Source of the DNA: Candidatus Ornithobacterium hominis
Lineage (GTDB): Bacteria; Bacteroidota; Bacteroidia; Flavobacteriales; Weeksellaceae
DNA length: 64,000 bases
Direction: 5' to 3'
Assembly (NCBI RefSeq): GCF_900538215.1
Contig: NZ_UNSD01000005.1
Coordinates: 163,091-227,090 of the forward strand
Below, piece after piece: positions 8,379 to 18,433 of the stretch (position 1 is the first letter of the stretch; every line of letters begins with the position of its first letter). Below the pieces are notes generated by a model, which made no database searches, was not told the origin of the DNA, and saw only the letters and a program-made list of their open reading frames with translations. The position numbers were made by a program, and so were the translations under genes.

Positions 8379-10892
8379 TTATAAAATTTCAATTTTAACT
8401 CCGTTTTTTTCTTCATTTAATTGAATCGTAACGTGGTCTTTTTCTTTAACTTTACCGCTAATTATTTCCTCTGCCAATGGGTCTTCAATGTATTTTTGGA
8501 TGGCTCTTTTCAGCGGTCTAGCTCCGTAATCTTTATCAAAACCTTTTTCAGCAATAAAGTTCTTTGCCTCATCAGTCAACTCTACTTGATAACCTAAATC
8601 TCCTAAGCGGTAATATAGCTTTTTCAATTCAATATCAATGATTTTTAAAATATCTTCTTTTTCTAAAGCGTTAAAAATAATGACATCATCGATTCGGTTG
8701 AGGAATTCGGGAGCAAAACTTTTTTTCAATGCATTCTGTATTGTACTTTTTGCGCGTTCATCAACACTTTCCATTCGTGCAGCTGTTCCAAAGCCTACCC
8801 CATCGCCAAATTCCTTGAGTTGCCGAGTTCCGATATTGGATGTTAAAATAATCACGGTGTTTCTGAAATCAATTTTTCGCCCAATACTATCGGTCACGTG
8901 TCCATCGTCCAAAATTTGTAATAAAATATTGAATACATCAGGATGTGCTTTTTCAATTTCATCAAGCAACAAGACAGAATACGGCTTTCGCCTCACCGCC
9001 TCGGTCAATTGCCCGCCTTCTTCATAGCCCACGTAGCCTGGAGGCGCTCCTACTAAACGAGAAACCGCAAATTTCTCCATGTATTCGCTCATGTCTACCC
9101 GAATCAAGCTGTCTTCTGAATCAAATAATTCCTTAGCTAAAACCTTGGCTAACTGAGTTTTACCAACGCCTGTTGTTCCTAAGAAAATGAATGACCCTAT
9201 GGGGCGATTGGGGTCCTTCAGCCCGGCACGGTTTCGCTGAATAGCTTTTACAACTTTTTCTACAGCTTCGTTTTGGCCAATTAATTTTGATTGAATCACA
9301 TTAGTCATTTCTGCCAGTTTCTTCATTTCTCCTTCTGCCACACGTTGCACTGGGATTCCACTCATCATCGATACCACTTCTGCCACGTTGTCTTCATCTA
9401 CGGTTTCACGATTTTCTTCAGCTTTGTCTTTCCAGCGGTTTTGTGCTTTTTTGAGTTCTGATTCAGCTTCTTTTTCGTTATCTCGTAGACGAGCGGCTTC
9501 TTCATATTTTTGAGATTTTACAGCAATTTCTTTTTCTTCACGAGCTTTATTTAATTTTTCTTCTAAATCTAAAATCTCTTGGGGGACTTTGATGTTTTTA
9601 ATATGCACGCGAGAACCTGCTTCATCTAGCGCATCAATGGCTTTGTCTGGCAAATAACGGTCTGTGATATATCGTGAAGTCAAACTCACACAAGCTTCTA
9701 GCGCTTTGTCTGTATAAATTACATTGTGATGATCTTCGTAGCGGTCTTTGATTTGCTTTAAAATCTGGATGGTCTCTTCTGAGCTGGTTGGTTCCACTAT
9801 TACTTTTTGGAAACGACGTTCTAAAGCGCCATCTTTCTCGATGTACTGGCGGTATTCGTCTAAAGTTGTCGCACCAATACACTGAATTTCGCCTCGTGCT
9901 AAAGCGGGTTTAAACATATTCGATGCATCCAACGACCCTGTCGCTCCACCTGCCCCTACAATGGTGTGCAGCTCATCGATAAACAAAATAATATCATCAT
10001 TCTTCTCCAATTCAGTCATAATGGCTTTCATTCGCTCCTCAAACTGCCCTCGGTATTTTGTTCCAGCTACGAGACTGGCTAAATCTAGCGTAATCACACG
10101 TTTATCGTATAAAACACGTGAAACTTTGCGCTGAATAATCCTCAACGCCAAGCCTTCTGCTATGGCAGATTTGCCCACGCCAGGTTCGCCAATCAATAGC
10201 GGATTGTTCTTTTTTCTACGACTTAAAATTTGTGAGACACGCTCAATTTCTTTTTCTCTCCCTATCACAGGGTCTAATTTCCCTTCCGATGCTAAACTAG
10301 TCAAATCACGTCCAAAGCTATCTAATACTGGCGTTCTTGATTTCTGTGTAGTCGCAGAAGACTTAGCTCTTCCCCCGCCCAATGGTCGCCCTGAAGTTCT
10401 GCTATCATCCTCTTCTTCTTCTGGGTAAGAAGCACTTGCCTGAGGCGTCGCTCCTTGCTCAAATTGGAAATAAAATTCCTCTTTCACCGTTTCATAATCT
10501 ATCCCAAACTTATCCATCAACTTAGTTACAGGATCTGTTTCATTCCTAAGAATGCAAAGTAGCAGATGTGCTGTGTCTACCGATGGGCTGTGGTGTAATT
10601 TAGCTTCTAAAAACGTAGTTTTCAGTGCACGTTCAGCTTGTTTAGTTAGTTGTAAATTTTGGTGAGTATCGTAATTTTGTTCCTCTTTGGGAGATAAATT
10701 TTCTATTTTGTTTTTAACTTGATTTAAATCTACATTTAGTGAGGTCAGCAACTTAATGGCTTTGCCGGCGCCTTCCCTCAAAATCCCGAGTAGTAAATGT
10801 TCTGTCCCAATGGTGGAATGCCCTAGGCGAATGGCTTCCTCTTTGCTATAGGAAATAACATCTTTTACTCGCTGTGAAAAATTATCGTTCAT
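8379..10892 (-). CDS. clpC: ATP-dependent Clp protease ATP-binding subunit ClpC
   Basis: An 837-residue Hsp100 unfoldase that feeds substrates to ClpP. Order: Clp_N double repeat (residues 1-145), acidic/Gly linker, AAA-1 with Walker A GEPGVGKSA (235-243), a middle domain with a UVR-like coiled coil (KYEEAARLRDNEKEAESEL), and AAA-2 with GTTGVGKTQ plus the D2-small domain ending GARPLKRAIQKYIEDPLAEEI. The short middle domain separates it from ClpB, which is encoded nearby at 13075 on the other strand. ATG start; about 41 bp separate it from the peroxidase gene downstream. No CtsR/McsAB genes are seen next to it, so regulation is not obvious. Confidence 0.96.
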   Translation of the reverse strand: MNDNFSQRVKDVISYSKEEAIRLGHSTIGTEHLLLGILREGAGKAIKLLTSLNVDLNQVKNKIENLSPKEEQNYDTHQNLQLTKQAERALKTTFLEAKLHHSPSVDTAHLLLCILRNETDPVTKLMDKFGIDYETVKEEFYFQFEQGATPQASASYPEEEEDDSRTSGRPLGGGRAKSSATTQKSRTPVLDSFGRDLTSLASEGKLDPVIGREKEIERVSQILSRRKKNNPLLIGEPGVGKSAIAEGLALRIIQRKVSRVLYDKRVITLDLASLVAGTKYRGQFEERMKAIMTELEKNDDIILFIDELHTIVGAGGATGSLDASNMFKPALARGEIQCIGATTLDEYRQYIEKDGALERRFQKVIVEPTSSEETIQILKQIKDRYEDHHNVIYTDKALEACVSLTSRYITDRYLPDKAIDALDEAGSRVHIKNIKVPQEILDLEEKLNKAREEKEIAVKSQKYEEAARLRDNEKEAESELKKAQNRWKDKAEENRETVDEDNVAEVVSMMSGIPVQRVAEGEMKKLAEMTNVIQSKLIGQNEAVEKVVKAIQRNRAGLKDPNRPIGSFIFLGTTGVGKTQLAKVLAKELFDSEDSLIRVDMSEYMEKFAVSRLVGAPPGYVGYEEGGQLTEAVRRKPYSVLLLDEIEKAHPDVFNILLQILDDGHVTDSIGRKIDFRNTVIILTSNIGTRQLKEFGDGVGFGTAARMESVDERAKSTIQNALKKSFAPEFLNRIDDVIIFNALEKEDILKIIDIELKKLYYRLGDLGYQVELTDEAKNFIAEKGFDKDYGARPLKRAIQKYIEDPLAEEIISGKVKEKDHVTIQLNEEKNGVKIEIL

Positions 10893-11036
10893 TTTATGAT
10901 TTCTCTATTTTATATATTACATTCAAATGCACTTTCTGTGCCGTTTTATTAAATGAGCAATTTTATTTGAAATTTAATAATTTATTTGAAATAATTTTCC
11001 AAATTTGCCAAATTAACACTTCCATAAACTTATAAG

Positions 11037-12032
11037 ATGTCATTTTGGCATAAAAAAAATAAATTTATGTTTCTATATCGTTTAAAGAAATATTATAAAT
11101 TTGAATATTGGCCGTTTTACATTCTGTATTTACCTTTTACCCCTTTGTATTTATATTTCAGTCTAAAAAACAGAAGTTTACTCTATTTCACAGCAGCTAA
11201 TCCTGGAATCCACTACGGAGGTCTGTTTGATTATTCCAAATCGGCTATCAATCAAAAAGTTCCTTTTCCCTTTCAGCTCAAAGAGATTCAAAGTTTAGCC
11301 ACTGCTGAATTTCCTATCATCGCTAAGCCAGACCAAGGTGAAAGGGGTAAAAATGTGCACGTCGTTCAAAAAAAAGAAGATTTGGATAAAATCCAATTTC
11401 AAGGGAAAATTTTTTACCAAGAATATGATGATTCTCCTCTAGAGTTTGGTGTTTTTTACTCTAAAATACCTAAAAAAAGGGGGGAAATCATTTCCATTAC
11501 AGCCAAGCGTTTTTTGACTTTCTATGGGGACGGGAAAACAAGTCTAGAGCAATTCATCTACAAAGATGAGAAAGCTTTTTTATCTCGGCATCGCTTACTC
11601 CAAAAATACAAAAATCAGCTGAATTTAATTCTTCAACCTGACGAAAAATTAGTGATAGAAGAAGTGGGAAACCACAATCGTGGAACTACTTTTCTGGATG
11701 GGAATAATTATTTTTCTAAAGCCTTAGAAAAAAATATTGATTTTGTAGCGCAACAGATTCCGGGCTTTTATTATGGGCGGTTTGATGTCAAAACAAGTTC
11801 TGTTAAAGCTTTCAAAAAAGGAGTGTTTAAAGTCATTGAAATTAATGGAGTGAATTCTGAACCTACGCATATTTATGACCCTAGTTATTCAATTTCTCAA
11901 GCCTTTAGAGAAATTTACAAGCATTTAAAACTTCAAGAAAACATTGCCCATTCTCATCTTAAAGATGGTTTTAAAACGCCTAATTTTTGGACTTTTGTAA
12001 GGGATTTATATTTTCATTTATTAAGAAAATAA
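11037..12032 (+). CDS. ATP-grasp domain protein (ligase-like), substrate unknown
   Basis: A 331-residue protein with a hydrophobic N-terminal stretch (WPFYILYLPFTPLYLYF, about 22-38) and an ATP-grasp fold. FPIIAKPDQGERGKNVHVV (about 92-110) is the nucleotide-binding strand-loop, and KVIEINGVNSEPTHIYDP (about 266-283) is the metal-binding Glu/Asn segment. ATP-grasp enzymes join a carboxylate to an amine or thiol through an acyl-phosphate; the substrate here cannot be inferred. It is divergent from clpC and followed at 12036 by a palindromic TTTAAGGCTTAAA motif that may end its transcript. Similar flavobacterial proteins are annotated D-Ala-D-Ala ligase-like, but the classical D-Ala ligase motifs are not clear. 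Confidence 0.75.
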   Translation: MSFWHKKNKFMFLYRLKKYYKFEYWPFYILYLPFTPLYLYFSLKNRSLLYFTAANPGIHYGGLFDYSKSAINQKVPFPFQLKEIQSLATAEFPIIAKPDQGERGKNVHVVQKKEDLDKIQFQGKIFYQEYDDSPLEFGVFYSKIPKKRGEIISITAKRFLTFYGDGKTSLEQFIYKDEKAFLSRHRLLQKYKNQLNLILQPDEKLVIEEVGNHNRGTTFLDGNNYFSKALEKNIDFVAQQIPGFYYGRFDVKTSSVKAFKKGVFKVIEINGVNSEPTHIYDPSYSISQAFREIYKHLKLQENIAHSHLKDGFKTPNFWTFVRDLYFHLLRK

Positions 12033-12121
12033 TAATTTTTTTTTAAGGCTTAAAAAATTTCATCATTACTGAATATTTGTCTTGCACTCCTCTTTGGAAT
12101 AAATTATGACTTCAGCCAATA

Positions 12122-12829
12122 ATGAAGCAATCATCCATTCGTCGTGAAGCTTACCTAGTGCCTTTAGCATTAGTCGTGCTAATGATTATCATTCAACTCA
12201 TTAAGCCCACAGGCTGTTTTGGTATTATTCCTCGCTATGTACAGGGATTGAGAGGGATTTTGCTTGCTCCGCTGTTCCATAGTGGTTGGAAGCATCTCTT
12301 CAGTAATGCCTTTCCTATCCTCACGCTAGGGTTTATGATTTTTTCATTTTATCGGCAAGTAGCATATTTACTCATCATATTCGGTTGGTTGCTTACGGGA
12401 ACTTTGGTATGGTTTTTTGCAGACTTAGGACTTTTGCCTTCAGATACTGGCATCGGTTGCCATATTGGTGCCAGTGGATTAGTCTATGTTTTAGCTAGTT
12501 TCGTTTTTTCCAGTGGAATATTTCGGCGCTCATTACCTTTGATTGCCGTTTCATTAATTGTTGTTTTTTTGTATGGGAGCATGCTTTGGGGGATCTTCCC
12601 AGAAGAAGTAATTCGCTACTCAGCAGAACAAGAAAATATCTCGTGGGAGAGTCATGCTGCTGGTGCACTTGTGGGGACTTCATTTGCATTGATTTGGAAG
12701 AACATTGGCCCGCAGAAAGAGCGCTGGGCGTGGCAAGAAAAAAATTATAATTCGCAAAAAGATGAAGAGCTTTGGCAACGCTATTTGGAATCTGAAAATG
12801 AGGAGAATAAGATAAAAAGCACAGAATAG
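12122..12829 (+). CDS. Rhomboid-family intramembrane serine protease
   Basis: A 235-residue polytopic membrane protein of about six hydrophobic segments. The rhomboid hallmarks are in place: His53/His58/Asn62 in HSGWKHLFSNA, the catalytic serine in GASG (Ser118), and the catalytic His178 in ESHAAGALVG on the last helix. The family cleaves transmembrane segments within the lipid bilayer. The C-terminal ~40 residues are charged and cytosolic. Length is normal for the small bacterial type. Neighbours give no clue to the substrate. ATG start agrees with the first hydrophobic segment at about residue 11. Confidence 0.9.
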   Translation: MKQSSIRREAYLVPLALVVLMIIIQLIKPTGCFGIIPRYVQGLRGILLAPLFHSGWKHLFSNAFPILTLGFMIFSFYRQVAYLLIIFGWLLTGTLVWFFADLGLLPSDTGIGCHIGASGLVYVLASFVFSSGIFRRSLPLIAVSLIVVFLYGSMLWGIFPEEVIRYSAEQENISWESHAAGALVGTSFALIWKNIGPQKERWAWQEKNYNSQKDEELWQRYLESENEENKIKSTE

Positions 12830-12979
12830 GGAATCAAGAAAATCTGATTTTATTTTTCGCTATAAAATTGATTAATATGCTATGAATTCTACAAAAGAAA
12901 ACAACTTCAAATATTTCATTTATTGGTTTTAATTTAAGCTATTTGATAGATTCACTTCGATTATTCAATTATTTTTAAC

Positions 12980-13024
12980 CGACAAAATTTCATGGAAATC
13001 ATTTTTTTAACTGACATTTTGTCG
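12980..13024 (+). promoter_or_regulatory. Inverted repeat upstream of clpB, possible heat-shock operator
   Basis: CGACAAAAT and ATTTTGTCG form a perfect 9-bp inverted repeat with 27 bp between them, 50 bp before clpB. The right arm is itself part of GACATTTTGTC. Placement before a chaperone gene suggests a stress-regulated site; no regulator is identified and the role is inference. Confidence 0.35.
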
Positions 13025-13074
13025 TATTACTAGGATGGTAAGTTTTTTGTTTTATTCAGAGAAAAATTAAAAAA

Positions 13075-15666
13075 ATGGATATTAATAAATTTACAATAAA
13101 AGCGCAGGAACTGGTGCAAAAAGCACAGCAATTAGCGCAACAAAACGGCAACCAAGCCATCGAAGTCGGGCATTTGCTTAAAGCTATGCTAGATAGCGAG
13201 CAACAAATAGCTCAGTTTATTTTAAAAAAACAAGGTGTTAATTTAGATTATCTAAAAAGAGAAATTGACAAACTTTTAACGACTTATCCCAAAGTAAGCG
13301 GTGGGAATCTTCATCTCTCACAGCGTCTAAATCAAGTCCTAAACGATGCCTCAATAGAAGCTCAAAAAATGAATGATGAGTTCGTGAGTGTAGAGCATCT
13401 TATTCTTGCATTGTCTAATTCTAAGGATAAAGCTGCAGAGTTAATAAAATCACAAGATGTTAGCTATAAAAATACCCAAGAAGTCATCAAAGATTTAAGA
13501 AAAGGTGATCGCGTGACTTCACAATCGGCAGAAGACACTTACAATGCGCTGACTAAGTACGCAAAGAATTTAAACGAACTCGTCAATTCTGGGAAATTAG
13601 ACCCCGTAATTGGCCGAGATGAAGAAATTCGAAGAGTTTTGCAAATATTATCCCGCCGCACCAAAAACAATCCGATTTTGATCGGTGAACCTGGCGTGGG
13701 GAAAACGGCTATTGCCGAAGGTTTAGCTCACCGAATCGTCAACGGTGACGTGCCCGAAAATTTGAAGGATAAAAAACTTTATTCACTCGACATGGGAAGT
13801 CTAATCGCTGGAGCAAAATACAAAGGCGAGTTTGAAGAACGACTGAAATCGGTAGTGAAAGAAGTTACAAATTCTGATGGGCAAATTATTCTCTTTATCG
13901 ATGAGATTCATACCTTAGTCGGTGCTGGCGCTTCTGAAGGAGCAATGGATGCCGCTAATATTCTAAAACCTGCCTTGGCTCGGGGTGAATTACGCTCAAT
14001 AGGGGCGACAACTTTGAATGAGTATCAGAAATATTTTGAAAAAGATAAAGCTTTAGAGCGTCGTTTCCAAAAAGTAATGGTAGAAGAACCTAATGAGGAA
14101 GATGCGATTTCTATTTTGCGAGGAATCAAAGAAAAATACGAAGTTCACCACAAAATCAGAATTAAAGATGAAGCCATCATAGCTGCTGTAGAGCTTTCCG
14201 AACGTTACATTACTGATCGTTTCTTGCCAGATAAAGCAATTGATTTAATCGACGAAGCTTCTTCTAAACTCCGAATGGAAATGAATTCTAAACCAGAAGA
14301 ATTGGACGTTTTAGACCGAAAAATCATGCAACTCGAAATCGAAATTGAAGCAATAAAGAGAGAAAATGATGAAAGAAAACTAAGTCTACTACGCGAAGAA
14401 TTAGCAGAATTAAATGAAAAACGAGCTAACCTCAGCGCTACTTGGCAATCTGAAAAAGATTTGGCTGAAAACATTCAAGAAGCTAGAAAAAAAATCGATG
14501 AACTAAAGATAGAAGCAGAACGTGCAGAGCGACAAGGTGACTATGGCCGTGTAGCCGAAATCCGCTACGGGAAAATCAAAGAAGAGGAAGAAAATTTAAA
14601 AGCCTTAGAAAATAATTTAGCCGAGCAAGGTACCAAATTAATCAAAGAAGAAGTTAACCGTGAAGACATTGCAGAAGTTGTTGCTCGGTGGACAGGAATT
14701 CCAGTGACAAAAATGATGCAGTCTGAACGAGACAAATTATTGCATTTGGAACAGGAATTACACAAAAGAGTCATTGGACAAGATGAAGCAATTTCAGCTG
14801 TTTCTGATGCCATTCGTAGAAACAGAGCTGGCTTGAGCGATGAGCGAAAACCCATTGGTTCGTTCTTATTCTTAGGTTCGACTGGTGTCGGCAAAACAGA
14901 ATTAGCAAAAGCTTTAGCTTCATATTTATTTGATAACGAGGATAGTATGACTCGCATCGACATGAGTGAATACCAAGAGCGCCACGCCGTTTCTCGTTTG
15001 GTTGGTGCGCCTCCAGGCTACGTTGGCTATGACGAAGGTGGGCAGTTGACCGAGGCGGTACGCCGCAGACCTTATTCCGTCGTGTTATTAGATGAAATCG
15101 AGAAAGCGCACCCCGATGCTTTCAACATCTTATTGCAAGTCTTGGATGACGGAAGATTGACCGACAACAAAGGGCGTACGGTCAATTTCAAAAATACCAT
15201 CATCATCATGACAAGCAATATTGGGTCACACATTATTCAAGAGAATTTTTCAGATTTAGAGAGTAAAGATGAAAATTCAGTTTTGGAAAGCACTAAGAAT
15301 GACGTATTTGGTTTATTAAAACAAAGCTTTAAACCTGAATTTCTAAACCGAATTGACGAAACAATTTTATTTAAGCCTTTAAAAAAAGAAGAAATTCGAG
15401 AAATTGTAGAACTTCAATTACGAAGCTTGAGCCGATTATTGGCCAAACGTGAAATCACTTTAGATACAACCCAAGAAGCAATTGATTACTTAGCAAAGAT
15501 TGGCTACGACCCACAGTTTGGTGCTAGACCCATAAAAAGAGCAATTCAGCAAGAAGTTTTAAACAATTTATCTAAAGAAATTCTTACTGGTAAAATTCAT
15601 GATAATAGTGTCATTTTGATTGATTATTTTGAAGATAGCGGATTGGTTTTCCGCACCCAAGAGTAA
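13075..15666 (+). CDS. clpB: ATP-dependent chaperone ClpB
   Basis: An 863-residue Hsp100 disaggregase that works with DnaK to rescue aggregated proteins. Clp_N repeats (1-145) are followed by AAA-1 with GEPGVGKTA, then a long ClpB-type coiled-coil middle domain (about 405-535, rich in Glu/Lys heptads such as [20 protein letters not shown]). AAA-2 has GSTGVGKTE, and the C-terminal block is [16 protein letters not shown]. The long middle domain separates it from ClpC. ATG start is preceded by an A-rich leader. A stress-type inverted repeat sits upstream. Confidence 0.97.
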   Translation: MDINKFTIKAQELVQKAQQLAQQNGNQAIEVGHLLKAMLDSEQQIAQFILKKQGVNLDYLKREIDKLLTTYPKVSGGNLHLSQRLNQVLNDASIEAQKMNDEFVSVEHLILALSNSKDKAAELIKSQDVSYKNTQEVIKDLRKGDRVTSQSAEDTYNALTKYAKNLNELVNSGKLDPVIGRDEEIRRVLQILSRRTKNNPILIGEPGVGKTAIAEGLAHRIVNGDVPENLKDKKLYSLDMGSLIAGAKYKGEFEERLKSVVKEVTNSDGQIILFIDEIHTLVGAGASEGAMDAANILKPALARGELRSIGATTLNEYQKYFEKDKALERRFQKVMVEEPNEEDAISILRGIKEKYEVHHKIRIKDEAIIAAVELSERYITDRFLPDKAIDLIDEASSKLRMEMNSKPEELDVLDRKIMQLEIEIEAIKRENDERKLSLLREELAELNEKRANLSATWQSEKDLAENIQEARKKIDELKIEAERAERQGDYGRVAEIRYGKIKEEEENLKALENNLAEQGTKLIKEEVNREDIAEVVARWTGIPVTKMMQSERDKLLHLEQELHKRVIGQDEAISAVSDAIRRNRAGLSDERKPIGSFLFLGSTGVGKTELAKALASYLFDNEDSMTRIDMSEYQERHAVSRLVGAPPGYVGYDEGGQLTEAVRRRPYSVVLLDEIEKAHPDAFNILLQVLDDGRLTDNKGRTVNFKNTIIIMTSNIGSHIIQENFSDLESKDENSVLESTKNDVFGLLKQSFKPEFLNRIDETILFKPLKKEEIREIVELQLRSLSRLLAKREITLDTTQEAIDYLAKIGYDPQFGARPIKRAIQQEVLNNLSKEILTGKIHDNSVILIDYFEDSGLVFRTQE

Positions 15667-15710
15667 ATACTTTAACTGCTAGGCAGCCTCTCACGGACTG
15701 TTTTAACTAA

Positions 15711-15775
15711 AAAGTTATTTCTGAATTTTTTTTTGAGTCCTCCAAAGCTTAGGGGAAATTTTCGGAAATAACTTT
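15711..15775. repeat. 11-bp inverted repeat downstream of clpB
   Basis: AAAGTTATTTC and GAAATAACTTT are exact inverses separated by 43 bp in the 291-bp gap between the convergent genes clpB and the NlpC/P60 gene. It could be a transcript-ending structure or a small structured RNA. No coding sequence is seen in the gap. Confidence 0.4.
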
Positions 15776-15957
15776 CTCAATGATTAAAAATACTTTAATT
15801 AAATTTACACACTTTTGGGGTTAGTGTCTGTTTTTCCTATCAGCGGCTAAGGAGCAACTAGTTAATTTTAAGACTAGAATTAAACATAAAAAAGTTCATT
15901 GAATTTTGTTTTCATTAATCTTTTTTTATAACTAGGTATATAAATAGTTTTTACCAA

Positions 15958-16710
15958 CTATTTTTTGACCATTAAATTCAAACTTTTCACATATCGTAAA
16001 CGGTGAGAGTAACTTTTACTATCGGTATTGAAAATTCCGTTGGAATCAATCGGGTCGATACGAACTTTGCCATGGGCATGCAAAATTTTTCCTGGCTCTG
16101 TAATTAAACCTACATGTATAATTTGCCCTTCTTCATTGTCAAAAAAAGCTAAATTACCAGGTTGAGCTTCTTCAATGAAACACAGCACTTCACCAAATTC
16201 TGCTTGTTGGCTGGCATTACGAGGTAATTTAATGTTTTTAAATTTAAAAATTTCCTGTATTAGCCCAGAGCAATCGATACCAAAATTTGACTTCCCCCCC
16301 CAAAGGTATGGAACATTGAGGTAAGTTTTACCAATTTCTACTATATCTATATCAGGGTGTGCTTCTGCTTTTTCACCGAGATATTCGAAAGATAATTCTG
16401 GGATATTTTCCCAAATTGAAGCGCCCAGTGGTAGCGTTAACGGGCCGTTGGGCGTCAAGGCTAAGTTAAATAATTCAGTCGTGTAAGCTAAATTTTTGCT
16501 AAAAAAAGAATTTTCACTAATTTCTGTAATTTGCTTGGGGTCTACAAAACCTTCATATCCATCAAAATCCACTTTGATTCTCCACCACTTTTTAGATTTC
16601 TCAAGTATTTCCAGCTTTTCTCCAAACAGAAGTTGCGTTACCATCTCTGCTCTATCGCTGGATTCTGAACGCACGGGTGCTACACTGACATTACAAATTC
16701 CAAATATCAT
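15958..16710 (-). CDS. NlpC/P60 peptidase with N-terminal SH3 domain
   Basis: A 250-residue cell-wall endopeptidase. An SH3b-like domain (about 1-65, with KKWWRIKVDFDGYEGFVD) targets peptidoglycan. The C-terminal NlpC/P60 domain (about 122-245) has the catalytic Cys147 in GIDCSGLIQEIF and a His in IIHVGLITEPG. The family cuts between D-Glu and the diamino acid of stem peptides. No signal peptide is recognisable, so the route to the wall is unclear and the protein may be a cytosolic recycling enzyme. Its start overlaps the stop of the O-methyltransferase gene upstream by 4 bp, so the two are translationally coupled. Confidence 0.9.
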   Translation of the reverse strand: MIFGICNVSVAPVRSESSDRAEMVTQLLFGEKLEILEKSKKWWRIKVDFDGYEGFVDPKQITEISENSFFSKNLAYTTELFNLALTPNGPLTLPLGASIWENIPELSFEYLGEKAEAHPDIDIVEIGKTYLNVPYLWGGKSNFGIDCSGLIQEIFKFKNIKLPRNASQQAEFGEVLCFIEEAQPGNLAFFDNEEGQIIHVGLITEPGKILHAHGKVRIDPIDSNGIFNTDSKSYSHRLRYVKSLNLMVKK

Positions 16711-17360
16711 TTTTTTCTAATCAAACTTAAACCATCTCTTATTGGCAACATAACGACTTCTACCCGATGATCATTTTTTACCTTTTCATTAAATTCATGC
16801 AAAACAGCCGCGATTTTATCCTTTTCTGCTACTGAATTCAAGACTTTGCCTTTCCACAAAACATTATCGGCCAAAATGATACCGCCGCTACTCATTTTAG
16901 GAATCAATAATTCAAAATAATCGAGGTATTGTTTTTTATTAGCATCAAGAAATACTAAATCAAAATTTAAATTAGTTGACTCAATAAATGCTTGGGCATC
17001 TTGAAAGATAACTTCTATCTGATTTTTTTTTAAGCCTTTAGAAATATTTTCAAAAATTAAATCCTTTAAATCTAAATTTCTTTCGAGTGTATAGATTTTG
17101 CCGTCTTCAGGCAGTCCTTCAGCTAGGCATTGCGTAGCGTAAGCTGTGTATGTGCCTAATTCTAAAATGACTCGAGGCTGAAGCATTTGGCTTAGCATGC
17201 TAAGAATTCGACCTTGGTAAGCCCCAGAAATCATCTTTGCTTGTGGCATCTCTGCTTCTGCCGCATGACGTTGATTTCTCAGAAAATCAGGTTCACTGCT
17301 ACTGTGTTGCTCTACATAGCGGCTTAAATCTGGCGGTAGAACGTCGTCTGCTTTTATCAT
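16707..17360 (-). CDS. SAM-dependent O-methyltransferase (COMT-like)
   Basis: A 217-residue class I methyltransferase of the catechol/caffeoyl-CoA O-methyltransferase group. ELGTYTAYATQCLAEGLPED is the SAM-binding glycine loop (motif I). LVFLDANKKQYLDYFELL carries the metal-binding Asp, and GGIILADNVLWKGKV follows as in the family. The acceptor is unknown. It heads a two-gene unit with the NlpC/P60 peptidase (4-bp overlap). The reading begins at an ATG shortly after a non-coding stretch of about 220 bp. Confidence 0.92.
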   Translation of the reverse strand: MIKADDVLPPDLSRYVEQHSSSEPDFLRNQRHAAEAEMPQAKMISGAYQGRILSMLSQMLQPRVILELGTYTAYATQCLAEGLPEDGKIYTLERNLDLKDLIFENISKGLKKNQIEVIFQDAQAFIESTNLNFDLVFLDANKKQYLDYFELLIPKMSSGGIILADNVLWKGKVLNSVAEKDKIAAVLHEFNEKVKNDHRVEVVMLPIRDGLSLIRKK

Positions 17361-17584
17361 AAAAACAAATTTAGTATTTTCATCAAAATAAATAAAATCA
17401 GTTGCTTATTTGGTTAAATGATTTAAATATGGTTTAAATACAATTTAAAAATAACAGAGATTGTAGCGATTCCCCACAAAGGAGACTTACCTGATGGAAT
17501 CGGAAGAAAAAAGCGACGTGCCTGAGCAAACTTTTTGACTGATAGTGTGCCTCAAATGCTTTGTGAAATAAGGCTAAAAAAACT

Positions 17585-18433
17585 TTAATTTTTCATCACA
17601 GATGTTGTTTTTTCTTGATAAATTTTGTCTCGTTTAGCTGTAAATTTCACTACCCACAGGCTAAATTCATACAACAGTAGTAGCGGGATACTGGCGACAA
17701 ACATACTCATCAAATCTGCTGGGGTGATAGCGGCGGCTAAAGTCATGATGACGACAACAGCATGTTTGCGGTATTTAATCATAAATTCTGGTGTAATCAA
17801 GCCTATTTTTGCCAAAAAATACACGATGATCGGGAGTAAAAATACCAAGCCCATAGCTAAAAGTGTTTGCACAAATGTGTTGATATAACTAATTAATTTC
17901 CAATTATTTTCTACCCCAAAAGGTTGAAAAAAATACATGAAATGAACTGAGAGTGGCATAATTAAAAAATAAGCGAACGCTACACCTGTAAGAAAAAATA
18001 AAATGGTGAATAGCATGATGAAATTGGAGTACTTCAATTCCTTCATTGTAAGCCCTGGCTTGAGGAATTGAAATAATTCATAGACGACATAAGGCAATGA
18101 AAGCACTAAGCCTCCTACTAAAATTACCCCAACAATGGCTGTAAATTGTCCGCCAAACTCTAAATTGGTTAATTTTTCTTGAACGTCAAATTCAGATTGA
18201 AATATATCACCTGCCCCGATCAGCTGCCCCAAGGCATTAAAAGCCCTGTAGGTAATGAAATCAGAGGAAAGTGGTGCCATAATCAAACGTTGAAAAAAGG
18301 GCCAAAAAATTCCCATAATAACTCCTCCGATAACGATACCAACCAAGGATTTTAAAATATGTTTTCGCAATTCCCCCACATGATCTAGAAACGCCATTTC
18401 ATTAGGGTCTTTTTTATTTTTATTTTTCTGCAT
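17585..18433 (-). CDS. tatC: Sec-independent protein translocase TatC
   Basis: A 282-residue membrane protein with six predicted transmembrane segments. The N-terminal FLDHVGELRKHIL (about 14-26) is the TatC signature that recognises twin-arginine signal peptides. PYVVYELFQFLKPGLTMKE in the middle and AAITPADLMSMFVASIPLLLLYE near the end are also diagnostic. TatC forms the receptor of the Tat translocon, which exports folded proteins. Its start overlaps the end of kpsF by 14 bp, giving a kpsF-tatC operon. No tatA/B gene is adjacent here. Slightly longer N-terminus than the Proteobacterial form. Confidence 0.96.
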   Translation of the reverse strand: MQKNKNKKDPNEMAFLDHVGELRKHILKSLVGIVIGGVIMGIFWPFFQRLIMAPLSSDFITYRAFNALGQLIGAGDIFQSEFDVQEKLTNLEFGGQFTAIVGVILVGGLVLSLPYVVYELFQFLKPGLTMKELKYSNFIMLFTILFFLTGVAFAYFLIMPLSVHFMYFFQPFGVENNWKLISYINTFVQTLLAMGLVFLLPIIVYFLAKIGLITPEFMIKYRKHAVVVIMTLAAAITPADLMSMFVASIPLLLLYEFSLWVVKFTAKRDKIYQEKTTSVMKN

